5,599 nt of DNA from positions 1-5,599 of the forward strand of contig JBKBLI010000105.1 of NCBI GenBank assembly GCA_046296435.1, in the 5' to 3' direction. Positions 1 to 5,522 of this stretch are shown here, piece by piece. Position numbers and translations under genes: made by a program. The notes under the pieces were generated by a model, which made no database searches, was not told the origin of the DNA, and saw nothing but the letters and a program-made list of their open reading frames with translations. Origin of the DNA: M3007 sp046296435. Lineage in GTDB: Bacteria; Bacteroidota; Bacteroidia; Chitinophagales; Saprospiraceae. Positions within the stretch are counted from its first letter, which is position 1. Every line of letters starts with the position of its first letter.

Positions 1-225
1 GTGAACCGCACGGTGATCGGCTTCCACCTGCCTGAGGCGACGGAAGCGACGCTGAGCGTGTTCGACGAGGCCGGCCGCCTGCTGTATCAGACGCGCGGCG
101 ACTTCGGCAAAGGCTACAACGCCGTGACGCTGGATCGCAACGCAGTGAACGCTACGGGCTTGATGTACTACAAACTGGAGACTTCGACGGACGCAGCGAC
201 GAAGAAGATGATCCAGACGAAATAA
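1..225 (+). CDS. C-terminal end of a T9SS type A sorting domain protein (5' partial)
   Basis: The frame is open from the first base and ends with TAA at 223-225. The GTG at base 1 is almost certainly an internal valine codon, so this is the last 74 residues of a longer secreted protein. The sequence reads as a type A C-terminal sorting domain of the type IX secretion system: a beta-rich segment (TVIGFHLPEATEATLSVFDE), then AGRLLYQ, then GYNAVTLDR, the LMYYKLET strand, and the basic tail ATKKMIQTK. In this family the domain directs a folded cargo through the outer membrane, and it is usually cleaved and replaced by a surface anchor. The cargo part (enzyme, adhesin or other) is outside the window, so its function cannot be told. 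A strong terminator follows within 20 bases, so it is probably the last gene of its transcript. Confidence 0.9.
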   Translation: MNRTVIGFHLPEATEATLSVFDEAGRLLYQTRGDFGKGYNAVTLDRNAVNATGLMYYKLETSTDAATKKMIQTK

Positions 226-242
226 GTTAACCGAAGAGAATA

Positions 243-287
243 GGCGGGCGACGCGCTGAAAAGTCAGGAAGTCGCCCGCCGATTTTT
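243..287 (+). terminator. Intrinsic terminator of the T9SS cargo gene
   Basis: A perfect 10-bp GC-rich stem (GGCGGGCGAC at 243-252, GTCGCCCGCC at 271-280) encloses an 18-base loop and is followed by GA and five T (283-287). It begins 17 bases after the stop codon of the upstream gene. This is a standard Rho-independent terminator geometry, although the loop is long. Confidence 0.8.
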
Positions 288-325
288 CGGTTGGCTTGCA
301 TGAGAAAGACGTGACAGATTGAAGA

Positions 326-333
326 TAGCTTTG
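326..333 (+). promoter_or_regulatory. Possible Bacteroidota -7 box (TAGCTTTG)
   Basis: TAGCTTTG fits the TAnnTTTG consensus of the Bacteroidota housekeeping sigma factor. No good -33 element lies at the usual distance: the nearest TTG (296-298) is about 27 bases upstream, which is too far. The site lies between two intrinsic terminators, so if active it would drive a short transcript starting near 340 and ending near 440. An eight-base match with four fixed T/A-rich positions can occur by chance. Confidence 0.3.
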
Positions 334-360
334 CGCCGGAGCCTGTGTGCGCAGAGCGAA

Positions 361-403
361 CCAAAAATCGATTTTAATTTCATACTTTAAAATCGGTTTT
401 TGG
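361..403. repeat. 17-bp inverted repeat (hairpin)
   Basis: The arms are 361-377 (CCAAAAATCGATTTTAA) and 387-403 (TTAAAATCGGTTTTTGG) around a 9-base loop. The single mismatch (T368 against G) would be a G-U pair in a + strand RNA, so that RNA could form an uninterrupted 17-bp stem. It ends five bases before the next hairpin, the terminator at 408-440. It may be part of a small RNA, a bidirectional terminator for the convergent transcripts, or a protein-binding site. The sequence does not decide among these. Confidence 0.65.
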
Positions 404-407
404 GATG

Positions 408-440
408 GCCTCTCTCCAGAAGTTGGAGGGGGGCTTTTTT
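408..440 (+). terminator. Second intrinsic terminator on the + strand
   Basis: The stem pairs 408-418 (GCCTCTCTCCA) with 424-434 (TGGAGGGGGGC), all 11 positions matched when two G-U pairs are allowed. The loop is five bases (GAAGT) and six T follow (435-440). Stem, loop and T tract are all typical of a Rho-independent terminator. No protein gene lies between this and the terminator at 243-287, so either it is a backup or it ends a separate short RNA. Confidence 0.75.
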
Positions 441-504
441 AGTTAGCGTCCAATTTTTCAATGGCCGACTTCAAATGACGAGCAGAAGCAGGGCGCGGGA
501 TCAT

Positions 505-627
505 CTTTGCGTAAAATTTCATTACGCCCTTTGCGAGGGAAAAGGGTTTACGCAAAGCACGCAAAAGTGGTGTAGTCTTTGCGCCCTTTGCGTGAAAACC
601 CCTTTGCGCCCTTTGCATGAAAAAACC
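505..627. repeat. Cluster of CTTTGCG repeats, direct and inverted
   Basis: CTTTGCG occurs at 505-511, 529-535, 577-583, 586-592 and 602-608, with CTTTGCA at 611-617. The last four form two near-identical units (577-600 and 602-627) with 25-base spacing: each has two heptamers, then GTGAAAACC or a close variant. CTTTGCGTAAA (505-515) also faces a perfect inverted copy TTTACGCAAAG (547-557). The block is non-coding and lies just beyond the stop codon of the HTTM gene. From memory, short repeats of this TTTGCGCC style are scattered in intergenic DNA of environmental Bacteroidota, but I cannot verify that here. Confidence 0.7.
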
Positions 628-655
628 ATTGGGCGTTTTCCAAATACGCAGGAGC

Positions 656-1612
656 TTATGTGAGGCTTACTTGGCTCACAGTTGTAGAGAGTCGCTCCCT
701 GGGCACTTCGCCTGTCCGGCGCGTCTCAAAATAAAAATTGCTCAGGTTCCACACGATCATGATCGCCGAGAAGAAATACAGGTTGAGAATCAGGGCAATG
801 CCAAGGTGCAGGCCAATGGTTAGCGCAAGCCAAAGTCTTCGGGTGGCCGGTATCCAAATAAAAATGGGGTACAGCATCTCAATCAGTATAGTCGCCCAGC
901 CTGCGGATATCAGAATCCACGGATGATCGGCCAACCAACTGAAGTTAAAAAAGAAATCGCGGTTGGCGTAAGGCAGGTTGATGGCTTTCCAGATGGACTC
1001 CCCGTTGTGCCAGTTGAACCCCAGTAACTTATCGAAGCCCGAAAAGAAGTATGCAATAGAAATGTGCAACTGGAAGGCGCGTTTCAAAGGCATGTAAGCC
1101 GGCGGATTGTTTGGCTTCCCCCAGAGGGCGTTACGCAGCGATCCGTAGCGATCCGCAGGCAGCAGAATCAGGTAGAACAAGGACATAGCGAGGAAAAAGT
1201 CCACGCCATAGATAAAAAACGAGGCTCCTTTGATCAGCGCAATGTGTAAAGGCAAGAGCAGAAGCGCCGCCCATCGAGAAAAGAAGCCCCCAATCAACAT
1301 CAGGCAAAGGATGGGGAACAGTATTTTGATACACAGCGCAACGCTCTCTTCGCTCGCGCCCATGGCCGCAAGCCAGGCGACCAATTTGGGGTAGGTAAGC
1401 AGCCAATCAGGGTGGAATACCGTGATGATGTCTTGCGGCACGATGCAGTCGGCGCCAAACAAGCGTTCGAAATCGCGGACGACCGAAAGAAAATGCAGCA
1501 GCAGAACGAGGCCGACGGCCGCGCGGAAGAAGACCAAGAAATCTCCTCTGTCATCTTCCCGAAAGAAAAAGCGCTCAACAGCGCGGGACATATTAGAGAT
1601 GAGTCGTTTCAT
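656..1612 (-). CDS. HTTM-family multi-pass membrane protein (VKGC-like)
   Basis: This 318-residue, very hydrophobic protein has about seven likely membrane segments (roughly residues 25-45, 92-110, 112-128, 132-152, 180-196, 233-254 and 262-284). Its length and pattern fit a short protein of the HTTM family, which is related to vitamin K-dependent gamma-carboxylase. The clearest signature is residues 183-201, containing IAYFFSGFDKLLG and a following W, which lines up by eye with the active-site stretch of the eukaryotic carboxylase. An E at 245 in IEMLYPIFIW and an H at 269 in HLGIAL also fit the family. The start ATG (1610-1612) overlaps the TGA of the upstream gene, implying translational coupling. 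A second Met at residue 8 is possible but breaks this overlap. The stop is TAA. The reaction and substrate of such bacterial proteins are not established, so I give no gene name. No convincing terminator follows. Confidence 0.85.
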   Translation of the reverse strand: MKRLISNMSRAVERFFFREDDRGDFLVFFRAAVGLVLLLHFLSVVRDFERLFGADCIVPQDIITVFHPDWLLTYPKLVAWLAAMGASEESVALCIKILFPILCLMLIGGFFSRWAALLLLPLHIALIKGASFFIYGVDFFLAMSLFYLILLPADRYGSLRNALWGKPNNPPAYMPLKRAFQLHISIAYFFSGFDKLLGFNWHNGESIWKAINLPYANRDFFFNFSWLADHPWILISAGWATILIEMLYPIFIWIPATRRLWLALTIGLHLGIALILNLYFFSAIMIVWNLSNFYFETRRTGEVPRERLSTTVSQVSLT

Positions 1613-2184
1613 ATTTCGTATTCGCTAATGAGGATCGCTTTTTCAGCGCGGTCGCCAGCGCGGTACTGAGCGATAGTGGGAAAATCATACAAATAAAGGC
1701 GGGCGGCGACGGTAGCCGCGCCGGGATAATCCTTCTTGACGGACAGAGCGATCTGTCGGATCACCACGTCCAGATATTGCAGATATTGATCGCCGGTGTC
1801 GGACTCTGCCTTGCTGATTTTGTCCAAAAACATATTGAACACCGAGGTGAAACGCACCACGCTTTCTTTCTGGCGGAATCGGGGCATGGCCTGCTGCGCC
1901 ATGATGGCGCCGGAACTGTCCCTGATTTCGAAGGTGAGCACGAAATCGCTGGCCACGTTAGGCGCAAAGAACCCGTATCCGGTATCGAATCCGGTGTAGG
2001 CGATAAATGCATTGACAGGAGGGGCGTACACCAGCCCTTCGACCGCTTCGTAGATCCATGGCTTACGGTACGCGCCATTCTCGTAGTAAAACCCGTAGTA
2101 GCCGTCGAAGGTACCCTTAAGTCCAACGGCAAATACCGTCAAAAGCAGGGCAAATACGCCGGCCAGTTGTATTGATTTTTTCAT
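1609..2184 (-). CDS. Membrane-anchored hypothetical protein, partner of HTTM gene
   Basis: This 191-residue protein begins MKKSIQLAGV and has one hydrophobic segment at about residues 7-24, either an uncleaved anchor or a signal peptide. The rest is soluble and probably faces the periplasm. It contains an aromatic, glycine-rich stretch (residues 26-50) and a conserved-looking segment TGYGFFAPNVASDFVLTFEI (68-87), followed by a mixed helical C-terminal half. I do not recognise a named family. The stop codon overlaps the start of the HTTM gene by four bases, so the two products are probably made together and may act together at the inner membrane. The leader is a run of A followed by AGCGGTTCCG, with no Shine-Dalgarno sequence, which is normal for Bacteroidota. 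That it is a real gene rests on the signal sequence, the coupling and its codon-like composition. Confidence 0.85.
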   Translation of the reverse strand: MKKSIQLAGVFALLLTVFAVGLKGTFDGYYGFYYENGAYRKPWIYEAVEGLVYAPPVNAFIAYTGFDTGYGFFAPNVASDFVLTFEIRDSSGAIMAQQAMPRFRQKESVVRFTSVFNMFLDKISKAESDTGDQYLQYLDVVIRQIALSVKKDYPGAATVAARLYLYDFPTIAQYRAGDRAEKAILISEYEI

Positions 2185-2228
2185 CGGAACCGCTTTTTTT
2201 TTGCTAAAAAATCCAGAAAAGAGAACGA

Positions 2229-2299
2229 TCGGGCGCCCAGACCCCGCCAGGCAGGAAACCGGTATTCGCCAAACGCCTCAGCAAAGCCGGAGCGCCCGA
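2229..2299 (-). repeat. Widely spaced inverted repeat between two - strand genes
   Basis: TCGGGCGC (2229-2236) and GCGCCCGA (2292-2299) are perfect 8-bp inverted copies 55 bases apart. In the - strand RNA the stem would start 16 bases after the lipoprotein stop codon and be followed by a U-rich but broken stretch (GTTCTCTTTTCTGG). It could be a weak terminator or attenuator between the lipoprotein gene and the 191-aa gene. The large loop makes a classical intrinsic terminator unlikely. Confidence 0.3.
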
Positions 2300-2314
2300 A
2301 GTCTTATTATATGG

Positions 2315-2989
2315 TTACTTGTACTTTTGCAGGGTAAGAACCAACTCCTTGTTCAACTTTGAGTCAAAGCGCGAATTGTTGAGACGCGTCAGCCAGCGCG
2401 TAAAAGCCCTTACGCCCATGTAGTCGCCGCAGATATCCACGTAATTGGCGCCTATGACTGTGCGCGATAGCAAATTCTGCATATCTTGAGCCTGCAACTG
2501 CGCCACTGAGGTGGCGATGTTGTTGTTCTGGATCGAAATATCGCCGCCTTCGAGCATAGCAGGGCTGTATTTGCTGACAATGCTCTCAAAACGCGCTTTA
2601 ATATCGGGAGCTACGGCCCAGTCTATATGCTGCACTTCAAAACAACCCTTGTGGATATCGAGGATTTTTTGAATCTTATCAAAGCGCGTCAGGCGATCGA
2701 AGGTCTGAGCCGTTTGAAACTTTTGGATGCGTTGAATCTGGTTGCGGTTGATCACGTAACAAATAAAGCGCGTACCGTCGGTCAGTTTGGCGTATTCGGC
2801 ATCAAGTTCGATGAGCGCCTGCACGTCGGCTGCCGACATGGCTTTTGCTTCTTTGATGATGAAATTGTTGTCCACGACATAATTGCCGTTTTCATTGAAA
2901 AAAAGGGGTTTTTGCGGTTTTTGGCATTGCGACAAAACGACAAGCGCTATCGCGATGGCCCCTGTGAGGATCAATACATTTCGTTTCAT
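2315..2989 (-). CDS. Putative lipoprotein of unknown function
   Basis: The frame is open from 3094, but the best start is the ATG at 2987-2989, because the product then begins with a clear export signal: MKRN, a hydrophobic core at residues 4-20, and a cysteine at 22. The 35 residues upstream are basic, unlike an N-terminus, and would bury the signal. The lipobox reads VLSQC. Glutamine just before the cysteine is unusual, so a lipoprotein is likely but a plain signal peptide or anchor is possible. The 224-residue protein has no acidic cluster after the cysteine of the type linked to surface export in this phylum. The mature part is polar and mostly helical, with further cysteines at 77, 116 and 187. 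I recognise no family. It precedes the 191-aa gene by 130 bases on the same strand and may share its transcript. Confidence 0.8.
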   Translation of the reverse strand: MKRNVLILTGAIAIALVVLSQCQKPQKPLFFNENGNYVVDNNFIIKEAKAMSAADVQALIELDAEYAKLTDGTRFICYVINRNQIQRIQKFQTAQTFDRLTRFDKIQKILDIHKGCFEVQHIDWAVAPDIKARFESIVSKYSPAMLEGGDISIQNNNIATSVAQLQAQDMQNLLSRTVIGANYVDICGDYMGVRAFTRWLTRLNNSRFDSKLNKELVLTLQKYK

Positions 2990-3222
2990 GTGAATGTGTT
3001 TGATTTTAGGATGAAAAAAGAATTGTTCGACGCGGGTTTTAAAAGAGGGACTGCGCCGCGGATACCGGTTTCGTACCCCGGCCAAACCGGCCAAGGATGC
3101 GTTTGAATAGTCGCGGGGAATTCAGAATGTAAAGGCCGCGACCTGCTGCGAGGAACGCAGACTTTCAAAACTGTCGATTACCTTCCGTTTTGATGAAATT
3201 TTTTTTTAAAAAAAATGCGAAC

Positions 3223-3249
3223 TTTTTTCAGTGAACGACGTTACCTTTG
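3223..3249 (+). promoter_or_regulatory. Promoter of iscS (Bacteroidota type)
   Basis: TACCTTTG (3242-3249) matches the TAnnTTTG -7 consensus exactly. A T6 run (3223-3228) about 15 bases upstream is a tolerable but imperfect -33 element, and a T9A8 tract lies just above it. The predicted transcript would start near 3256 and have a leader of about 45 bases before the ATG at 3302. Position, strand and the match together make this the most credible promoter in the window. Confidence 0.6.
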
Positions 3250-3252
3250 CAG

Positions 3253-3265
3253 TCGCAATTTGCGA
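3253..3265. promoter_or_regulatory. 13-bp palindrome at the iscS transcription start
   Basis: TCGCAA (3253-3258) and TTGCGA (3260-3265) form a perfect palindrome around a single T. It begins four bases after the -7 box, where a bound repressor would block initiation. Iron-sulfur operons are often controlled by Rrf2-family regulators such as IscR, but this site is shorter than and does not clearly match known IscR motifs. The operator role is an inference from position only. Confidence 0.35.
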
Positions 3266-3301
3266 TTGGATTAAATCTAAATACGCGCAAAAATACCTGG
3301 T

Positions 3302-4522
3302 ATGCAATCCAACAGACTCATATACCTGGACAACAATTCCACCACGCCCTGCGATCCGCGCGTGGTGGACGCTATGTTGCCTTATTTTTTTGAAAAACAT
3401 GGCAACGCAGCTAGCCGCAGCCACCAATTTGGTTGGGAAGCAGAAGACGCAGTTGATTACGCTCGCGAGCAAATCGCGAAACTGATCGGAGCCGAGGACA
3501 AAGAGATCATCTTTACCTCGGGCGCTACCGAGAGCAACAACCTTGCGATCAAAGGCGTATTTGAGATGTACGCCCGAAAAGGCAACCACATCATCACCGC
3601 CGAGACCGAACACAAGGCTGTGATCGATACCTGCAAGCACCTCGAAAAAGAGGGCGCTGAAGTGACCTGGCTCAAGGTAGGCGAAGATGGCTTGATCGAC
3701 CTGCAAGAACTCGAAGCAGCCATCAAACCAACGACCATTTTGGTATCCATCATGTGGGCCAACAACGAAACCGGCGTCATACAGCCCATGCGCGAAATCG
3801 GCCGAATTTGCGAAAAACATGGCGTGCTCTTTCACAGCGACGCAACGCAGGCAGTAGGAAAAATTCCGACTATCCCGCGCGAAAACGGGGTGCACCTCAT
3901 GTCGTTTACGGGGCACAAAATGTACGGCCCCAAAGGCATCGGCGCGCTGTACGTAAGCCGTAAGAACCCGCGTGTGAAGGTCACGGCCCAAATGGACGGG
4001 GGCGGGCATGAGCGCGGAATGCGTTCGGGTACGCTCAATGTGCCGGGTATCGTAGGTTTTGGTAAAGCCGCTGAAATCGCCATGAACGAAATGGCGCAAG
4101 ATGCAGAACGCCTGAGTAAACTGCGCGACAAGTTGGAGCGTGCGCTGACGCAATTGGAAGAAACTAAGGTCAACGGCAACGTGAATAGCCGCATGCCTCA
4201 CGTCACGAACATCTCCTTCAAGCATGTGGAAGGCGAAGGCTTGATGATGACCTTCAACCAACACATTGCCGTATCGTCAGGTTCAGCCTGCACATCGGCC
4301 TCTTTAGAACCTTCGTATGTTCTGGTAGCCATGGGCCTTGGCGACGATCTGGCCCACTCTTCTATCCGCTTCTCACTCGGGCGTTTCACAACGGAGGAAG
4401 ATGTGGATTTTGCTATCGAAGCCGTAACCAAAGGCGTCAACCACATGCGCGAACTCAGCCCAATCTGGGAAATGTACAAAGACGGCGTGGATCTGAGCAA
4501 GATCGAATGGTCGGCACACTGA
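3302..4522 (+). CDS. iscS: Cysteine desulfurase IscS
   Basis: This 406-residue protein is a pyridoxal-phosphate enzyme that converts L-cysteine to L-alanine and holds the released sulfur as a persulfide for delivery to IscU and other acceptors. It acts in the cytoplasm as a dimer. The family landmarks are all present: YLDNNSTTP near the N-terminus (8-16), GATESNNLA (74-82), the cofactor-stacking His104 in TEHKAV, Asp180 and Gln183 in HSDATQ, the cofactor lysine Lys206 in TGHKMYGPKG, and the catalytic Cys330 in SSGSACTSASLEPSYVL. The segment after Cys330 and the C-terminal end VDLSKIEWSAH closely follow the group I, IscS-type enzymes rather than SufS. The length is normal. ATG at 3302 places the first motif at the expected distance. 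It is the first gene of the cluster and has its own promoter. iscU follows after 212 bases. Confidence 0.97.
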   Translation: MQSNRLIYLDNNSTTPCDPRVVDAMLPYFFEKHGNAASRSHQFGWEAEDAVDYAREQIAKLIGAEDKEIIFTSGATESNNLAIKGVFEMYARKGNHIITAETEHKAVIDTCKHLEKEGAEVTWLKVGEDGLIDLQELEAAIKPTTILVSIMWANNETGVIQPMREIGRICEKHGVLFHSDATQAVGKIPTIPRENGVHLMSFTGHKMYGPKGIGALYVSRKNPRVKVTAQMDGGGHERGMRSGTLNVPGIVGFGKAAEIAMNEMAQDAERLSKLRDKLERALTQLEETKVNGNVNSRMPHVTNISFKHVEGEGLMMTFNQHIAVSSGSACTSASLEPSYVLVAMGLGDDLAHSSIRFSLGRFTTEEDVDFAIEAVTKGVNHMRELSPIWEMYKDGVDLSKIEWSAH

Positions 4523-4590
4523 TCCGGCCCCGAGTTTCCGCACACACACTCCCTTTGCCCTTGCCCGCCCACTCCCCTCGCTCCGGCCCC
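4523..4590 (+). other. C-rich, G-poor tract after iscS (rut-like)
   Basis: By hand count these 68 bases hold 38 C and only 11 G on the transcribed-sense strand, and they begin right after the iscS stop codon. The tract is bounded by two copies of TCCGGCCCC (4523-4531 and 4582-4590). Such C-over-G bubbles in an untranslated stretch resemble Rho loading sites, so partial Rho-dependent termination between iscS and iscU is possible. No intrinsic terminator is seen in the gap. The remainder of the gap (4591-4690) is A/T-rich. Its nearest thing to a -7 box is TATTTTG at 4661-4667, one base short of consensus. Confidence 0.4.
4551..4577 (-). other. G-quadruplex motif on the strand opposite iscS-iscU
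   Basis: On the - strand, bases 4577 to 4551 read as five G-tracts of 3-4 G separated by loops of 3, 1, 3 and 4 bases. This satisfies the usual G3+N1-7 pattern with one tract to spare. On the + strand the same bases are C-tracts. The pattern is directly visible; folding in the cell and any effect on transcription are inference. Confidence 0.55.
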
Positions 4591-4690
4591 TTTTTCAAAA
4601 AAAATTATGGGTATCCAACACGAACCATACGGCATTGAAAAGCTCTTGCTAAGGGCGTTTTATTTTGTTCGGGGTTTGTTGTATTCCCTA

Positions 4691-4709
4691 TTCAAGCCCC
4701 GCGCTTGAA
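4691..4709 (+). promoter_or_regulatory. Hairpin in the iscU leader
   Basis: TTCAAGC (4691-4697) pairs perfectly with GCTTGAA (4703-4709) around a five-base loop. It ends 25 bases before the iscU start codon. It is followed by an A-rich stretch, not T, so it is not an intrinsic terminator. It may stabilise or mark the 5' end of a processed iscUA message, or simply be a leader structure. Confidence 0.45.
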
Positions 4710-4734
4710 CGGCGCGTTTAAAAAAAATTCTGTC

Positions 4735-5157
4735 ATGGCATACAGCAATAAAGTTCTCGACCATTTCAAAAATCCGCGCAACGTGGGTTCGCTCAACAAA
4801 GACGCCAAAAACGTAGGCACGGGTCTTGTCGGCGCGCCCGAATGCGGCGACGTGATGCGCTTGCAGATCGAAGTGGACGAATCCACCGGCATTATTCGCG
4901 ACGCCAAGTTCAAAACCTTTGGTTGCGGGTCGGCCATAGCATCGTCATCGCTGGCTACCGAGTGGCTCAAAGGTAAATCGCTGGACGAAGCGGCGAAAAT
5001 TGATAACATGGATATTGTCGAAGAGTTGGCGCTCCCGCCTGTCAAAATTCACTGTTCGGTGCTGGCCGAAGATGCGATCAAAGCGGCTATCGCCGACTTT
5101 AAACAAAAAAACGGCATAGAAGCGGAGCAGGGCGCCAAAGCGGAAACCTTAGCCTGA
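4735..5157 (+). CDS. iscU: Iron-sulfur cluster scaffold IscU
   Basis: IscU is the cytoplasmic scaffold on which iron-sulfur clusters are assembled from IscS sulfur before transfer to carriers and apoproteins. The 140-residue protein starts MAYSNKVLDHFKNPRNVG, the standard IscU N-terminus, so the ATG at 4735 is chosen over an in-frame TTG at 4705, which would add ten unrelated residues. The three ligand cysteines are at 37 (GAPECGDVM), 64 (FGCGSAIASSS) and 107 (KIHCSVLAEDA), with the cluster-release Asp39 and His106. LPPVK (100-104) is the recognition motif for the HscA chaperone, so an HscA/HscB pair probably exists elsewhere in the genome. The last dozen residues (EAEQGAKAETLA) extend a little past the usual end and look disordered. 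The leader is A-rich without a Shine-Dalgarno sequence. iscA follows after four bases. Confidence 0.97.
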   Translation: MAYSNKVLDHFKNPRNVGSLNKDAKNVGTGLVGAPECGDVMRLQIEVDESTGIIRDAKFKTFGCGSAIASSSLATEWLKGKSLDEAAKIDNMDIVEELALPPVKIHCSVLAEDAIKAAIADFKQKNGIEAEQGAKAETLA

Positions 5158-5161
5158 GCGC

Positions 5162-5488
5162 ATGATAACCGTAGCTGAAAGCGCAAAAAATAAAATTGCC
5201 GCCATACGCGCTTCGAAGGGAATCTCCGATGATTATTTCCTTCGGGTTAGCGTCGTGTCAGGAGGTTGCTCGGGGCTCTCCTACAAACTCGACTTTGATA
5301 ACGAAAATCGCCCGAACGATCAGGTATTTGAGCACAATGGCGTGAAGGTTGTCACCGATTTGAAGAGTCTGCTCTATCTTTTTGACACCGAACTTGAATT
5401 TTCCGGCGGTCTGGACGGCAAGGGCTTTCACTTCAATAACCCCAACGCCTCGCGCACCTGTAGTTGCGGCGAGAGCTTTGCGGTTTGA
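5162..5488 (+). CDS. iscA: A-type iron-sulfur carrier IscA
   Basis: This 108-residue protein belongs to the A-type carrier family (HesB/IscA/SufA/ErpA), which receives clusters or iron and passes them to target enzymes, notably for [4Fe-4S] maturation. The three conserved cysteines are present: Cys36 in SGGCSGLSY, and Cys100 and Cys102 in the C-terminal TCSCGESFAV. The segment DGKGFHFNNPNA before them is also typical. The length is the usual one. The protein alone cannot separate IscA from SufA or ErpA; the IscA name rests on its place four bases after iscU, which implies one transcript and coupled translation. The start ATG at 5162 gives the normal N-terminus (ITVAESAKNKI). It ends with TGA. 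Confidence 0.92.
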   Translation: MITVAESAKNKIAAIRASKGISDDYFLRVSVVSGGCSGLSYKLDFDNENRPNDQVFEHNGVKVVTDLKSLLYLFDTELEFSGGLDGKGFHFNNPNASRTCSCGESFAV

Positions 5489-5522
5489 GCGTGGACTGCC
5501 GGAGTATGAACGGCGTAGTCGC

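Larger units (their letters stand above)
2990..3301. other. Divergent intergenic region
   Basis: This stretch separates the - strand lipoprotein gene from iscS. Its iscS side holds a T9A8 tract (3199-3215), a promoter and a palindrome, the last two listed separately. The T9A8 tract is symmetric and probably intrinsically curved, so it could act as an upstream promoter element. On the lipoprotein side I found no TAnnTTTG match on the - strand, so that promoter is not assigned. A minor 9-bp tandem repeat (CCGGCCAAA, then CCGGCCAAG) lies near 3078-3095. Open frames here on both strands lack protein-like features. Confidence 0.6.

Noticed and set aside
505..627. CRISPR array
   Set aside because: The repeated units are adjacent with no distinct spacers, the heptamer appears in both orientations, and there are no cas genes.
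604..655. Terminator for the HTTM gene on the - strand
   Set aside because: There is a U-rich run after CCAATGG, but only a four-base stem can form, so it is not convincing.
400..663. Open frame of 87 codons on the + strand
   Set aside because: It runs through an intrinsic terminator and the CTTTGCG repeats, has a low-complexity product, and reads across the end of the HTTM gene.
1777..2175. Open frame of 132 codons on the + strand
   Set aside because: It lies opposite the 191-aa gene, which is supported by its hydrophobic N-terminus and its ATGA overlap with the HTTM gene.
2990..3094. Upstream extension of the lipoprotein gene to an ATG at 3094
   Set aside because: The added 35 residues are basic and would place the signal sequence internally; the ATG at 2989 gives a normal export signal.
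2627..3106. Open frame of 159 codons on the + strand
   Set aside because: It is antisense to the lipoprotein gene, which has a convincing signal sequence and the same strand as its neighbours.
3206..4264. Long open frame (352 codons) on the - strand
   Set aside because: It lies almost wholly opposite iscS, whose protein is unmistakable. The translated product has no recognisable domain and reflects codon bias of the real gene.
4705..4734. TTG start for iscU
   Set aside because: It lies inside the leader hairpin and adds ten residues not found in IscU; the ATG at 4735 gives the standard N-terminus.
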